In this document: positions 7,253 through 14,110 of the stretch, piece by piece
How the letters are laid out: every line of letters begins with the position of its first letter
Position numbering within the stretch: position 1 is the stretch's first letter
Origin: an uncultured Treponema sp.
GTDB taxonomy: Bacteria; Spirochaetota; Spirochaetia; Treponematales; Treponemataceae
Reading direction: 5' to 3'
Assembly (NCBI GenBank): GCA_937923945.1
Contig: CALDWC010000177.1
Location: 1-17,770, forward strand
Length of the DNA: 17,770 nt
Translations under genes and position numbers: made by a program
Notes under the pieces: model-generated
Told to the model about the DNA's origin: nothing
What the model saw: the letters and a program-made list of their open reading frames with translations, nothing else
Database searches by the model: none

Positions 7253-7933
7253 TTACGCAACTTCTTTCGGTTTGGAAACCGCCGTGTAAATCAAATACAG
7301 ATACGGCGCACCTAAATTTGTTTCCATCAATGAGTCAACAATCAACGTGCGGATACCGGCACTGCGGATTCCCGTTATCAGCAAAACCGCTTCCCATGCA
7401 AACTGCACCAAAAGCCCGATTGCCAAAATACTCAAAAGCGGCATGCGTTCAGTCGGCTGCTTTGTCTGCAAGTTTTTAAAAATTAAAATCGCATAGCCTA
7501 TAAACAAAAGAACAGCCATAATCCAGTGGTAACCGCCCGTGCCGCGTTCAATGCTAATCACCGGGAACGCAGCACCCGCTCCGTTACTGATAACCGCTAC
7601 GGAAAACCACCACACGATAATCAAAAGCGAAAACTCCAGTCGGTTTTCCGGTTCGGCAAACCAAAGCCACATCCATACCATATTGGTGAATCCGTAGCTC
7701 ATACTGAGCCATAGTAAAAACCAAAACGGATTTGCACCAACTACTTTTCGCGTTCCGAGCAGCAAATAAAATCCGCCGTAGTCCGCTAAAAAATACAGCA
7801 GCCCGCCGAGTACACCGACGAGGAGCGGCACATACCGCTTCGTTTTCACAAAATAAAATGCAAGTAAAACTAAAAATATGCAATCCAAAAATATGTACAG
7901 TCCGTTCAATGAACGGTTCGGCATCAATTCCAT
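7253..7933 (-). CDS. Multi-pass integral membrane protein of unknown function
   Basis: I do not recognise this family. The 226-residue protein has about six or seven hydrophobic segments, roughly 10-28, 33-58, 68-91, 98-115, 134-153, 164-188 and a weaker one near 205-223, joined by short loops; aromatic residues (W, Y, F) are very frequent. A semi-conserved looking loop NGAGAAFP lies between segments four and five. The frame stays open upstream to 8023, but I chose the ATG at 7933 because GGAGG lies 5 nt before it and the extra residues would overlap the end of the upstream gene and add only a basic, non-hydrophobic stretch. It lies 41 nt downstream of the TPR gene and is probably cotranscribed with it. 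It ends 26 nt from the convergent LysM-LytM gene. Confidence 0.8.
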   Translation of the reverse strand: MELMPNRSLNGLYIFLDCIFLVLLAFYFVKTKRYVPLLVGVLGGLLYFLADYGGFYLLLGTRKVVGANPFWFLLWLSMSYGFTNMVWMWLWFAEPENRLEFSLLIIVWWFSVAVISNGAGAAFPVISIERGTGGYHWIMAVLLFIGYAILIFKNLQTKQPTERMPLLSILAIGLLVQFAWEAVLLITGIRSAGIRTLIVDSLMETNLGAPYLYLIYTAVSKPKEVA

Positions 7934-7974
7934 TTTTTCCTCCGAATCGATATTGTATAAAAAAAACAAAAAAT

Positions 7975-10428
7975 TTAAAGCAGTTTTTGTTTTTTTGCTG
8001 CATCTAAAATTTTTGCGTTCCAAAAATTTTTTTTCATATATTTATCGCGGACATCATTTTCGTTTGTGAGCATCACGCGGCTTTGAAGTAGCTTAAAGCT
8101 TTTTCCTAAATAGCTGATTGCTTCGGAAGAATTTTCACCGTTTAATTTTGCGCTTATATCATAACAAAAATAAAAATACCAATGCGCGTAAATGTTTTTT
8201 TCCGTCACCGATTTGTTCGCGAGCGCATTCATTTTTTTTAAGTGCATATCAAGTTTTTGTTTATTTTCGGAAAGCGACACTCCCAAACTAAACACAGTGC
8301 ATTGATAATAAAGCAAAAACATTTGAAATAAATCTTCGGCTGTTGTAAGCGCCGTTTTTGTTTTTCGGGTTAAGTCTTCTGCAAAAGAAAAACCTGAAAT
8401 TGTCTCATCACTTTGTTCAATTTTTTCCAAAACTGTCGGTAATATTTTTTCATAAGGAAGCGATGCGATTTCACTCGAAAGTATTTTTTCCGTTTCGTCT
8501 TTTAAAACGGGCGTAATACATAATCCCGCTAAAAATAAAGTAACCGCATCAAAATTCGTTTCTACATATTTTTCAAAAATCTTTTGTGCTTGGATATTTT
8601 GATTCCGGAACGGAAGCATTGATGCACGCCAAATATCACACATCGGAAGTAAGTTCATAAAATACTGCTCGGAAAAATTTTTTGCCGTTGTAAAAAATTC
8701 TTCCGCCTTTGTGTATTCGCCCATCTGCACATACACTCTACCCGTCATAAACAATGATCGAACTTTCCAATTTTGTGCAAAATTTTTTTCGATAGTTTCA
8801 TCCAATTTTTTTAAATTGTTCAACGCAAGACTTAAATCATTTTTCAAAAAATAGGCAACACTGATATGAAAGATAACTTCGCATAAAAATTCAGCGTCGT
8901 TGATTTTATGCGCCGTATCCAACGCATACGAAAAATAATTGATCGCATCGCTGATATGTGATTTTCGCAAACTAAACATTCCTAAAAAAAACATTGCCTT
9001 ATATTCACCGACTGAAAAACGGTGATACTTAAATTCAGAAATCGCAAGCTTTATTTCATCCAGTGCTTTTGAATCATCAAAGTTTATAAAAAAGTTTTGC
9101 GCTTTTTGGTAATGTTGCAATCCGGTAAAAAAAGCGGTATCGTGAAACTTGTTTTCTATATCCTCCGGAGTACAATTTTGCATTTCGGAAGTATGCAGAA
9201 AAATTGCGAGACGAATCATATCCGTTTGCTTGTAGTGCATCGCATTTATGATTTCCACAAATTCAACGGAAGGACTTATTTCACCGGCGCGATATTTTGA
9301 AATTAAAAATGCGGAAAGCTTGTCATAAAGCATTTGTGTTTTTTCACCGACTTTGCTTTCAACGAAATCGACGAGGTGCGTTGAATGCGCGTATAAATTA
9401 TTCGGTTCGAAAATAACATCGTTCGCATAAAGCCATGCACAAAGATCCGAAAAAAATTCAGGGGATTTATTCAACGAAGTTAAAAATTCCGTTAACTCAT
9501 CAATAAAAAGAAACTTTGAAAAAATCGTCGTGAGGAAAACCAAGCTGAGCATGTCGTCAGCGATTTTCGCAATACTGGGTAATTTTTTTGAAAGCTCGCG
9601 AACTTCAGCTTCAGGAATGATGGTTAAAATTTTTTGAATTTCAGCATTTAATTGTTCGTTGCGTAAATCGCCCGAATAAATAATCGGCAGCGAATCGTGA
9701 TTTTTTTGTTTATAAATTTTAAAATACAGCGAAGTATATATTAAAAAAGCATCGGTAAAATAATCCGGTAATTCTTTTTCAAAGCGATGTTTTTTAAAAT
9801 ATTGCATTGCCATGTGCACTTGATTAAAAGAATATTTTTCATCGTTTGTCAGATATTTTAAATCCTGATCGGAAATTGGATTTTGCAAAATAAAATTATA
9901 GATCACCCAAAAAAAAGAATCGTTTTTATGCAAAACAATTGACGGGATCGGTTTGTCCCCGTGCTTCTTTTTTTCGATCACTTCAAAAATCGTATATGCT
10001 TCAATCTTACAAATTTTTGCCGACGTGTTTTCCAGTTTTACATAATCCGAAAAAGTTTGATATGCGCGGTTCGTTACATAAAATGAATTTTCATCGATGA
10101 GAATATTGCGGGTTTTATCAAAATGATTTTCCAATTCAATTTCATCGAATGTGTTCGCAGTTTTATCGATAATGATTCGGTAGCTTTCAATCATCGCAGC
10201 ATTTTTTGTTAAAAGTCCGTGCAGTAAAAATAAAAAACGCACACTCGAAAACTCATGAGCGAGGACTTCGCTCGAAAAGTAAAAATAGTATTTGTTCGAT
10301 TGAGAAAAAAAACTGCCTCCGTTGGTAAGGCAGAACTGTTCGGCGTTTTTAAGCAGTTCCGTAAATCGTACCGTATAAATTTTTTTCACTTGCCGTTGAA
10401 AAGGCAATTCTAAAAATATGCTGATCAT
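7975..10428 (-). CDS. Large TPR-repeat protein of unknown function
   Basis: An 817-residue, largely helical protein with no signal peptide or membrane segment, so probably cytosolic. TPR-like helix pairs are readable at about 473-508 (with SDAINYFSYALDTA), 515-545 (SLALNNLKKLDE) and 555-590 (TKAEEFFTTAKNFSEQ), with weaker ones around them. Residues 1-150 look alpha/beta, with NGGSFFSQSNKYYFYF at 36-51 and a closing IEAYTIFEV; this faintly resembles a degenerate class III cyclase domain without catalytic residues, as in cyclase-TPR regulators, but the resemblance is weak. No Walker A motif is seen in the middle part. It is visibly more A/T-rich and richer in K, F, N and I than its neighbours. 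A TATAAT box lies 11 nt before the ATG and there is no Shine-Dalgarno sequence. Probably a scaffold or regulatory protein; no function is claimed. Confidence 0.85.
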   Translation of the reverse strand: MISIFLELPFQRQVKKIYTVRFTELLKNAEQFCLTNGGSFFSQSNKYYFYFSSEVLAHEFSSVRFLFLLHGLLTKNAAMIESYRIIIDKTANTFDEIELENHFDKTRNILIDENSFYVTNRAYQTFSDYVKLENTSAKICKIEAYTIFEVIEKKKHGDKPIPSIVLHKNDSFFWVIYNFILQNPISDQDLKYLTNDEKYSFNQVHMAMQYFKKHRFEKELPDYFTDAFLIYTSLYFKIYKQKNHDSLPIIYSGDLRNEQLNAEIQKILTIIPEAEVRELSKKLPSIAKIADDMLSLVFLTTIFSKFLFIDELTEFLTSLNKSPEFFSDLCAWLYANDVIFEPNNLYAHSTHLVDFVESKVGEKTQMLYDKLSAFLISKYRAGEISPSVEFVEIINAMHYKQTDMIRLAIFLHTSEMQNCTPEDIENKFHDTAFFTGLQHYQKAQNFFINFDDSKALDEIKLAISEFKYHRFSVGEYKAMFFLGMFSLRKSHISDAINYFSYALDTAHKINDAEFLCEVIFHISVAYFLKNDLSLALNNLKKLDETIEKNFAQNWKVRSLFMTGRVYVQMGEYTKAEEFFTTAKNFSEQYFMNLLPMCDIWRASMLPFRNQNIQAQKIFEKYVETNFDAVTLFLAGLCITPVLKDETEKILSSEIASLPYEKILPTVLEKIEQSDETISGFSFAEDLTRKTKTALTTAEDLFQMFLLYYQCTVFSLGVSLSENKQKLDMHLKKMNALANKSVTEKNIYAHWYFYFCYDISAKLNGENSSEAISYLGKSFKLLQSRVMLTNENDVRDKYMKKNFWNAKILDAAKKQKLL

Positions 10429-10439
10429 AACCGGATATC

Positions 10440-10468
10440 ATTATAAAATAAATGTACATTTTAAACAA
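10440..10468 (-). promoter_or_regulatory. Sigma-70-like promoter of the TPR gene, near-leaderless
   Basis: On the minus strand, TTGTTT (10468-10463), 17-nt spacer, TATAAT (10445-10440), with 11 nt to the ATG. The -35 box matches only 3/6 but the -10 is perfect and the spacing ideal. Confidence 0.6.
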
Positions 10469-10505
10469 GCATTGGTACTTTTGTTTCGATGAAAACAAGC
10501 GCTTT

Positions 10506-11330
10506 TTATCGACCGGTTATCGCAGTCGCCCACTTTTCCATAAAAATTCCGAATGCTACACCGACGTTGATTGAAGCTTTGATACCGTGCATTTTTATAC
10601 TCACGCGGGAAGAACTGCGGGCTAAACTTTCCGGCGTGAGTCCCAGTTCTTCCGAGCCGACCAACACAATACCTTCACGCGGAAACTCAAAAGTGTTTAT
10701 TTCGGTGCCGCCCGTTTCCAGCGCAATAACCGGAAAATCTTCCGGCAGGTTTTCTACAATGCGCTCAAGCGGAAGCCGCCAATGCGGCACGAAGTTCAAA
10801 GCGCCCATCGCACTTCGCTTGGCGCGTTCAGTTTCAGGTGACACGCAATCGGGCGAAAGAAAAATCGTATCAACACCGAATGCATCACCGGTGCGGAAAA
10901 GTGATCCGAGATTAAAAGGCGAGCGAATATTTTCCGCATAAACAAAAACATTTTTAAAAAAGGGGCGTTTGCGGGCAGGGGCGCTTTGAAGCTCGCCGGC
11001 ACAATCGGTATGCGGTATAATCAAATCCCATTCGGCGGGTTCAACACCGGTTTCGCGGTACAGATGATGCCGCATCGTGTTGACAAATCGCAGTTTGTCA
11101 TCGCGTCCATGTTGTTCGGACGGTTCGGCAAAGTATCGCCTTCCCAAAGCACGCACTGTTTCACTGCAATCGTTTTCAACGACGGTGAAAAGTTGTTTTA
11201 AATAAAAATCATCCAGCATTGGCTCCGGACGGTTGGAAACAAGCGACTGCTCCAGCTGCTCAAAAATTTTTACCGTTTTTATGAGCCTTTGCGTACGGGG
11301 AAGATTTTTCAATTTAAAAAATTCTATCAT
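10506..11330 (-). CDS. TrmH/SpoU-family (SPOUT) RNA 2'-O-methyltransferase
   Basis: A SAM-dependent RNA ribose methyltransferase of the knotted SPOUT class. The C-terminal domain (about 125-270) has the three family motifs: AENIRSPFNLGSLFRTGDAFG-type motif 1 at 132-152 with the catalytic Asn/Arg pair, LVGSEELGLTPES motif 2 at 223-235, and VSIKMHGIKASINVGVAFG-type motif 3 at 243-261, which forms the cofactor knot. The helical N-terminal 120 residues are not the usual L30e-like substrate domain of RlmB and I do not recognise them; they presumably choose the RNA. Whether the target is tRNA or rRNA cannot be decided. It follows apt on the same strand after 62 nt. The start at 11330 is reasonable but lacks a well-placed ribosome site (CGGAG lies about 13 nt upstream). 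Confidence 0.88.
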   Translation of the reverse strand: MIEFFKLKNLPRTQRLIKTVKIFEQLEQSLVSNRPEPMLDDFYLKQLFTVVENDCSETVRALGRRYFAEPSEQHGRDDKLRFVNTMRHHLYRETGVEPAEWDLIIPHTDCAGELQSAPARKRPFFKNVFVYAENIRSPFNLGSLFRTGDAFGVDTIFLSPDCVSPETERAKRSAMGALNFVPHWRLPLERIVENLPEDFPVIALETGGTEINTFEFPREGIVLVGSEELGLTPESLARSSSRVSIKMHGIKASINVGVAFGIFMEKWATAITGR

Positions 11331-11392
11331 GCAGCGATACGACTCCGTTGATTAAAGTACCGAAATAGCGTTCTCCTTTTCATTGGATATAC

Positions 11393-11914
11393 TCAGTACG
11401 TAACAAGTGTTGTAACCGGCGTCGGCGCGAGAACATCCGCATACGGAAATTCGGATAAACCGATTACCGCAAAAAACTCGGAAACTTCAGCGCCACCCTG
11501 TGCTAAAATTTTTTTACAGGCTTGGAGTGTTCCTCCGGTTGCAATTAAATCATCAATCACCAAGTATTTACCTCCGCGGGTAATATCGCTTTGGTGGGCT
11601 TCGATCGTTGCACTTCCATACTCAAGTGCATATTCGCATTCGTATATTTTCCCGGGAAGTTTTCCCTTTTTACGAATCAGCAAAAGCGGAAGATGCAACT
11701 TTGCCGCAAGCGGCGCTGCAAATAAAAAGCCACGTGATTCAACGGCTGCAATTCCGTTCAATGGTTTGTCTTTGTATAAATTATACATCGTATCAATACA
11801 AAACGAAAACGCTTTGGGCTGCATCAATATGCTCGTGATATCATAAAAAAGAATGCCTTTTTTCGGGAAATCCGGCACTTTGCGGATTGCCGCATCTAAA
11901 TCAAAAATACTCAT
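11393..11914 (-). CDS. apt: Adenine phosphoribosyltransferase
   Basis: Purine salvage enzyme: adenine plus PRPP gives AMP and pyrophosphate, in the cytosol. The 173-residue length is typical. Family hallmarks are present: PDFPKKGILFYDITSIL at 14-30, ESRGF at 59-63, the flexible-loop segment RKKGKLPG at 81-88, and the PRPP-binding loop VIDDLIATGGT at 119-129. It is transcribed toward the RNA methyltransferase gene. A TTGACC-N17-TACAAT promoter lies 8 nt from the ATG, leaving practically no leader and no ribosome binding site. It borders the decayed repeat region. T. pallidum-group spirochaetes depend on purine salvage, which fits. Confidence 0.96.
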   Translation of the reverse strand: MSIFDLDAAIRKVPDFPKKGILFYDITSILMQPKAFSFCIDTMYNLYKDKPLNGIAAVESRGFLFAAPLAAKLHLPLLLIRKKGKLPGKIYECEYALEYGSATIEAHQSDITRGGKYLVIDDLIATGGTLQACKKILAQGGAEVSEFFAVIGLSEFPYADVLAPTPVTTLVTY

Positions 11915-11922
11915 GGAAAAGA

Positions 11923-11951
11923 ATTGTACACCTTCTAAAATTTTAGGTCAA
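11923..11951 (-). promoter_or_regulatory. Sigma-70 promoter of apt, leaderless
   Basis: On the minus strand, TTGACC (11951-11946), 17-nt spacer, TACAAT (11928-11923), then 8 nt to ATG. The expected transcription start falls at or within 2 nt of the start codon. Confidence 0.75.
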
Positions 11952-12010
11952 TAGATATAACACCATAGAAAAAAATAAAAATTTTAAAAGTTTTTAGAGA
12001 CGCGCTTATG

Positions 12011-12053
12011 GAAACGCTGATTAAAGGCTTGACAGTCGTTTACCGGCGTCTTC
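12011..12053 (+). repeat. Palindromic repeat family B, copy 1
   Basis: Starts GAAACGCTGATTAAAGGCTT and ends in a diverged right arm (CCGGCGTCTTC). It shares the 5' 23 bases, allowing few changes, with copies at 12309-12353 and, inverted, 16299-16339. Confidence 0.75.
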
Positions 12054-12085
12054 GTTAAAAGAGGTGCTGTATGGTACTTAAGAGA

Positions 12086-12121
12086 GGCCGTGATTAATCC
12101 TCGATTGAAGTATTTAGTGCC
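12086..12121 (+). repeat. Palindromic repeat family A, copy 4 (decayed)
   Basis: GTGATTAATCCTCGATTGAA followed by a mutated right arm ending TTAGTGCC corresponds to the flgD-end copy with about six changes, so the hairpin is now imperfect. Confidence 0.6.
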
Positions 12122-12123
12122 GC

Positions 12124-12155
12124 AACATGACAGGCAATGGGGCTCCTGTCATGTT
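12124..12155. repeat. 11-bp inverted repeat hairpin
   Basis: AACATGACAGG (12124-12134) and CCTGTCATGTT (12145-12155) form a perfect stem with a 10-nt loop. The right arm continues GAGCAAAGCGAAG, resembling TGTCATGYTGAGC-type repeats I recall from other bacterial genomes. No T-run follows. Confidence 0.7.
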
Positions 12156-12203
12156 GAGCAAAGCGAAGAATAATCCCTGCAAGAAATGAGTCCGCGTGCA
12201 ATC

Positions 12204-12291
12204 TTACCTTGTGTAAGACGATCGCATTACCTCATGTAAGATGATCGTATTACCTTAGGTAAGATGATCGCATTACTGTTACTGCGATGAT
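12204..12291 (+). repeat. 23-bp tandem repeat, three full units and a partial fourth
   Basis: Units 12204-12226, 12227-12249 and 12250-12272 each follow TTACCT-N4-GTAAGAYGATCGYA with a few differences; a degenerate fourth unit starts at 12273. Each unit holds a small internal palindrome (TTAC...GTAA) and a GATCG element. It is not a CRISPR array because there are no unique spacers. Confidence 0.85.
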
Positions 12292-12308
12292 AGAGTGATA
12301 AGTGTTTC

Positions 12309-12353
12309 AGAAAACGCCGATTAAAGGCTTGACGCCGTTTACCAGTGTTTTCT
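12309..12353 (+). repeat. Palindromic repeat family B, copy 2
   Basis: AGAAAACGCCGATTAAAGG, then CTTGACGCCGTTTACC and the right arm AGTGTTTTCT. The arms pair as an imperfect hairpin; the central GATTAAAGGCTTGACGCC is shared with copy 3 read on the other strand. Confidence 0.75.
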
Positions 12354-12411
12354 AATTGATTCTCAATGTTCAGTATAAAATACTAGGATTAAACATGGGT
12401 ACTGAAAAGTA

Positions 12412-12483
12412 GTCTCTAAAAATCTAATCCAAGTTTTTGAAAGATGCACTCAATTCTCGATTGAATTAATCAGTGCATTTTTT
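12412..12483 (+). repeat. Palindromic repeat family A, copy 3, with terminator-like tail
   Basis: From GTCTCTAAAAATC on it follows copy 2 (6262 onward) almost base for base for about 60 nt. TGCACT (12445-12450) pairs with AGTGCA (12472-12477) around AATTC/GAATT, and six T follow (12478-12483), so on the plus strand it is a weak intrinsic terminator. Confidence 0.75.
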
Positions 12484-12510
12484 ACCGCTTGTGCCGTTTT
12501 ATCTCATCGC

Positions 12511-12735
12511 AGGAAAAAGACGGATGTCGTTGTTGGCGGCATCCGATTCGGAAAAACGCGATATGCAGCGAGTGAACAGGTAAAAGTATTTTTAAATTTA
12601 GGATTTTTTACCGATACGGAAAGTATGCATACAAAATATGAAGTCGAAGGAAAGCCACAGATAAAGAAAAAGTTTGTATGGCAATCCGAGTTTATCTATT
12701 TTGTTCCAAAGTTCGGAGTAGTATATACATTTTAA
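12511..12735 (+). pseudogene. C-terminal remnant of a beta-barrel-like outer membrane protein
   Basis: An open stretch with no start codon at its front encodes about 74 residues reading GIRFGKTRYAASEQVKVFLN near its start and ending FVPKFGVVYTF. Alternating hydrophobic/polar strands and a terminal phenylalanine are typical of the last strands of outer membrane barrels. The open frame runs back through the repeat at 12451 without a methionine, so the 5' part of the gene is missing, evidently lost upstream at or near the repeat. The parent family cannot be named. It is 64 nt upstream of the next pseudogene start. Confidence 0.5.
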
Positions 12736-12741
12736 TGTATC

Positions 12742-12769
12742 TTGAAAATATAAGTTAAATAAATAAAAT
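12742..12769 (+). promoter_or_regulatory. Relict sigma-70 promoter of the binding-protein pseudogene
   Basis: TTGAAA (12742-12747), 16-nt spacer, TAAAAT (12764-12769). It is followed by AAGGAG at 12787-12792, 6 nt before ATG 12799. Unlike the intact sigma-70-driven genes in this window for which a promoter was found, this gene had a normal leader and ribosome site. Confidence 0.55.
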
Positions 12770-12798
12770 AATATCGAATAATTTTCAAGGAGATATCG

Positions 12799-13400
12799 AT
12801 GAAAAACAATTTTTAAAAAAAACTTTTTACGGTATTGATAGCTTTTTCAATGGGATTTGCCTATTGTATGGGCGGGACGGAAAAAGGAGACGATGTCGTA
12901 AACTTTTACAGTTGGGGCGGCAGTATGCTGACCAATCGTTGGATTGACGGTACTTTAAGTGACATTGCTCAAGAAAAATATGGAATTAAAGTCAATCGGG
13001 TTGGTATGGATATCGATGATATTTTAAATCTTTTGATTGCGGAAAAAGCTGCCGGTAAACAAGACGGAAGCGTTGACTTGGTGTGGATTAACGGCGAAAA
13101 TTTTTATACGGCAATGCAAGCCGATTTACTGTACGGATCCATCACGGACAAAGTACCGAACTTCAAAACTACGTCGATGAAACCTCACCGGATGTTTTAT
13201 ATGACTTCGGTCAAAAAATTAACGGCTATGAAGTTCCGTACGGAAAAGCTCAATTTGTGTTCGTATACGATTCAAGTAAAATCAGCAAAGCTTCGCGGAA
13301 TCATCGGGAGCTTTTAGCGTGGTGCAAAAAAAATCAGTGACGCTTTACCTATGCCGCCTTGCCCGATTTTACCGCTTCGGCTTTTGTGCGGAAAACTTGG
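12799..13400 (+). pseudogene. Broken ABC-transporter substrate-binding lipoprotein (YnjB-like), 3' half deleted
   Basis: The conceptual protein starts MKNNF, meets an in-frame TAA at 12814-12816, then resumes KKLFTVLIAFSMGFAYC, a lipoprotein signal with Cys in the lipobox. The mature part has FYSWGGSMLTNRWIDG, GMDIDDILNLLIAEKAAGK and DLVWINGENFYTAMQADLL, a pattern I associate with YnjB-type (COG4134) periplasmic binding proteins of a putative thiamine-like ABC importer. A one-base deletion in the A-run at 13165-13168 shifts the frame; YVDETSPDVLYDFG and VPYGKAQFVFVYDSS continue in the next frame. That frame has TGA at 13338-13340, then RFTYAALPDFTASAFVRKT. At about 13388-13400 homology stops and pth sequence begins, so the C-terminal half is gone. 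Three lesions plus the truncation make it non-functional. Confidence 0.85.
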
Positions 13401-13906
13401 AATTAACGCGCGATTTAAATTGGCAGAATAAGTTTATCGGTGAATATGCCCGAGTGGATTCTCCGTACGGAACGGAAACGCTCCATTTTTTAAAACCGCT
13501 CACTTATATGAATAACTCCGGTAATGCCGTTGTCAAAATGATGCAGTTTTATAAAATCAAACCGCACGAGTTGGTGGTCATTCACGATGAGCTTGAGTTG
13601 GATAAAGCGGTTATTAGCTTAAAATGGGCGGGCGGTTTGGGAGGACACAACGGCTTGCGTTCGATAAAAGCACAACTGGGAACGTCCGAGTTTTGGCGTA
13701 TCCGTATCGGCATCGGGCGTCCAGCATGCGAACAGGCGGATATTGCCGATTATGTATTATCCCGATTTACCAAATCGGAGCTGGAAACCTTACAGTTTCA
13801 GCTGCCCGTTTTAAATGAACTGATCGCAGAGCTGCTACAATGTAAAAGCGACGAAGCGCTGCACGCATTACTTCCCGCCCGGGCAAAAGTAAAACCGGAC
13901 GTTTAA
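13391..13906 (+). pseudogene. pth: 5'-truncated peptidyl-tRNA hydrolase, joined to the transporter remnant
   Basis: Pth releases tRNA from peptidyl-tRNA that drops off ribosomes. The recognisable part begins around AENLELTRDLNWQNKF and includes FLKPLTYMNNSG, VIHDELEL, GGLGGHNGLRS and FWRIRIGIGRP, covering the equivalents of E. coli Met67, Asp93 and Asn114. The first 20-30 residues of Pth, which contain the LGNPG segment (Asn10) and TRHN with the catalytic His20, are absent. Upstream sequence in frame is transporter DNA read out of frame. A GTG at 13319 with GGGAG 8 nt before could start a 195-residue chimera, but it would lack the catalytic histidine. Nearly intact codons from 13391 to the stop suggest a recent loss. 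Since Pth is normally essential, an intact copy should exist elsewhere. Confidence 0.8.
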
Positions 13907-13948
13907 CATCGCCGCTAAAATAGCGCGGCTCGTTAAACTGACGACTTT
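13897..13948 (+). repeat. Repeat family C, copy 1 (starts inside the pth stop region)
   Basis: GGACGTTTAA (13897-13906) to CTCGTTAAACTGACGA (13929-13944). About 79 percent of positions match copy 2, exactly 162 bp downstream. GTTTAAC (13901-13907) and GTTAAAC (13932-13938) form the outer arms. The pth stop codon is within the left arm. Confidence 0.7.
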
Positions 13949-14054
13949 TGCTACCGCAAAAGATCGCATTTTTAGAATGCACGTTTTCACTTCGTTGCGA
14001 ACGTGCGAAAAATCATCGCCTTCGCAAATTGACATTTGCTCACTTGATGATTTC
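13945..14054. repeat. Run of five inverted repeats after family C copy 1
   Basis: CTTTTGC/GCAAAAG (13945-13951/13956-13962, loop 4), GCATT/AATGC (13966-13970/13976-13980), GCACGTT/AACGTGC (13979-13985/14000-14006), and AAATCATC/GATGATTT (14010-14017/14046-14053) enclosing GCAAAT/ATTTGC (14024-14029/14034-14039). As RNA this would fold into consecutive and nested stem-loops. No coding potential is seen. Confidence 0.75.
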
Positions 14055-14058
14055 AAAT

Positions 14059-14110
14059 GGACGTTTAATTTCGGCACAAAGTTAGTGTGTCTCGTTAAAC
14101 TGACGAGTTT
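14059..14110 (+). repeat. Repeat family C, copy 2
   Basis: GGACGTTTAAT (14059-14069) to CTCGTTAAACTGACGAG (14091-14107), the same spacing between arms as copy 1 (38 bp from GTTTAA to GTTAAAC). Confidence 0.7.

Larger units (their letters stand above)
11991..12422. repeat. Repeat-rich block bounded by 11-bp inverted repeats (possible decayed MITE-like element)
   Basis: TTTTTAGAGAC at 11991-12001 is the exact reverse complement of GTCTCTAAAAA at 12412-12422. The 432 bp between hold two direct copies of palindrome family B, a decayed family A copy, an 11-bp hairpin (12124-12155) and a 23-bp tandem repeat. No reading frame of substance and no transposase are present. The right-hand end continues into family A copy 3, so the boundary may simply be part of that repeat. 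Confidence 0.45.

Noticed and set aside
7934..8023. A 30-codon N-terminal extension of the membrane protein
   Set aside because: It overlaps the end of the TPR gene, and GGAGG sits at ideal spacing before the ATG at 7933.
12204..12291. CRISPR array
   Set aside because: Repeats are contiguous without spacers, only three units exist, and there are no cas genes.
11915..12800. Insertion sequence with transposase
   Set aside because: None of the frames here encodes a transposase-like protein; only short repeats and a barrel tail are seen.
12835..13317. A self-standing 160-residue protein from an internal start
   Set aside because: It is the middle of the broken binding-protein gene; the true start is 12799 and the last residues after 13168 are frameshifted nonsense.
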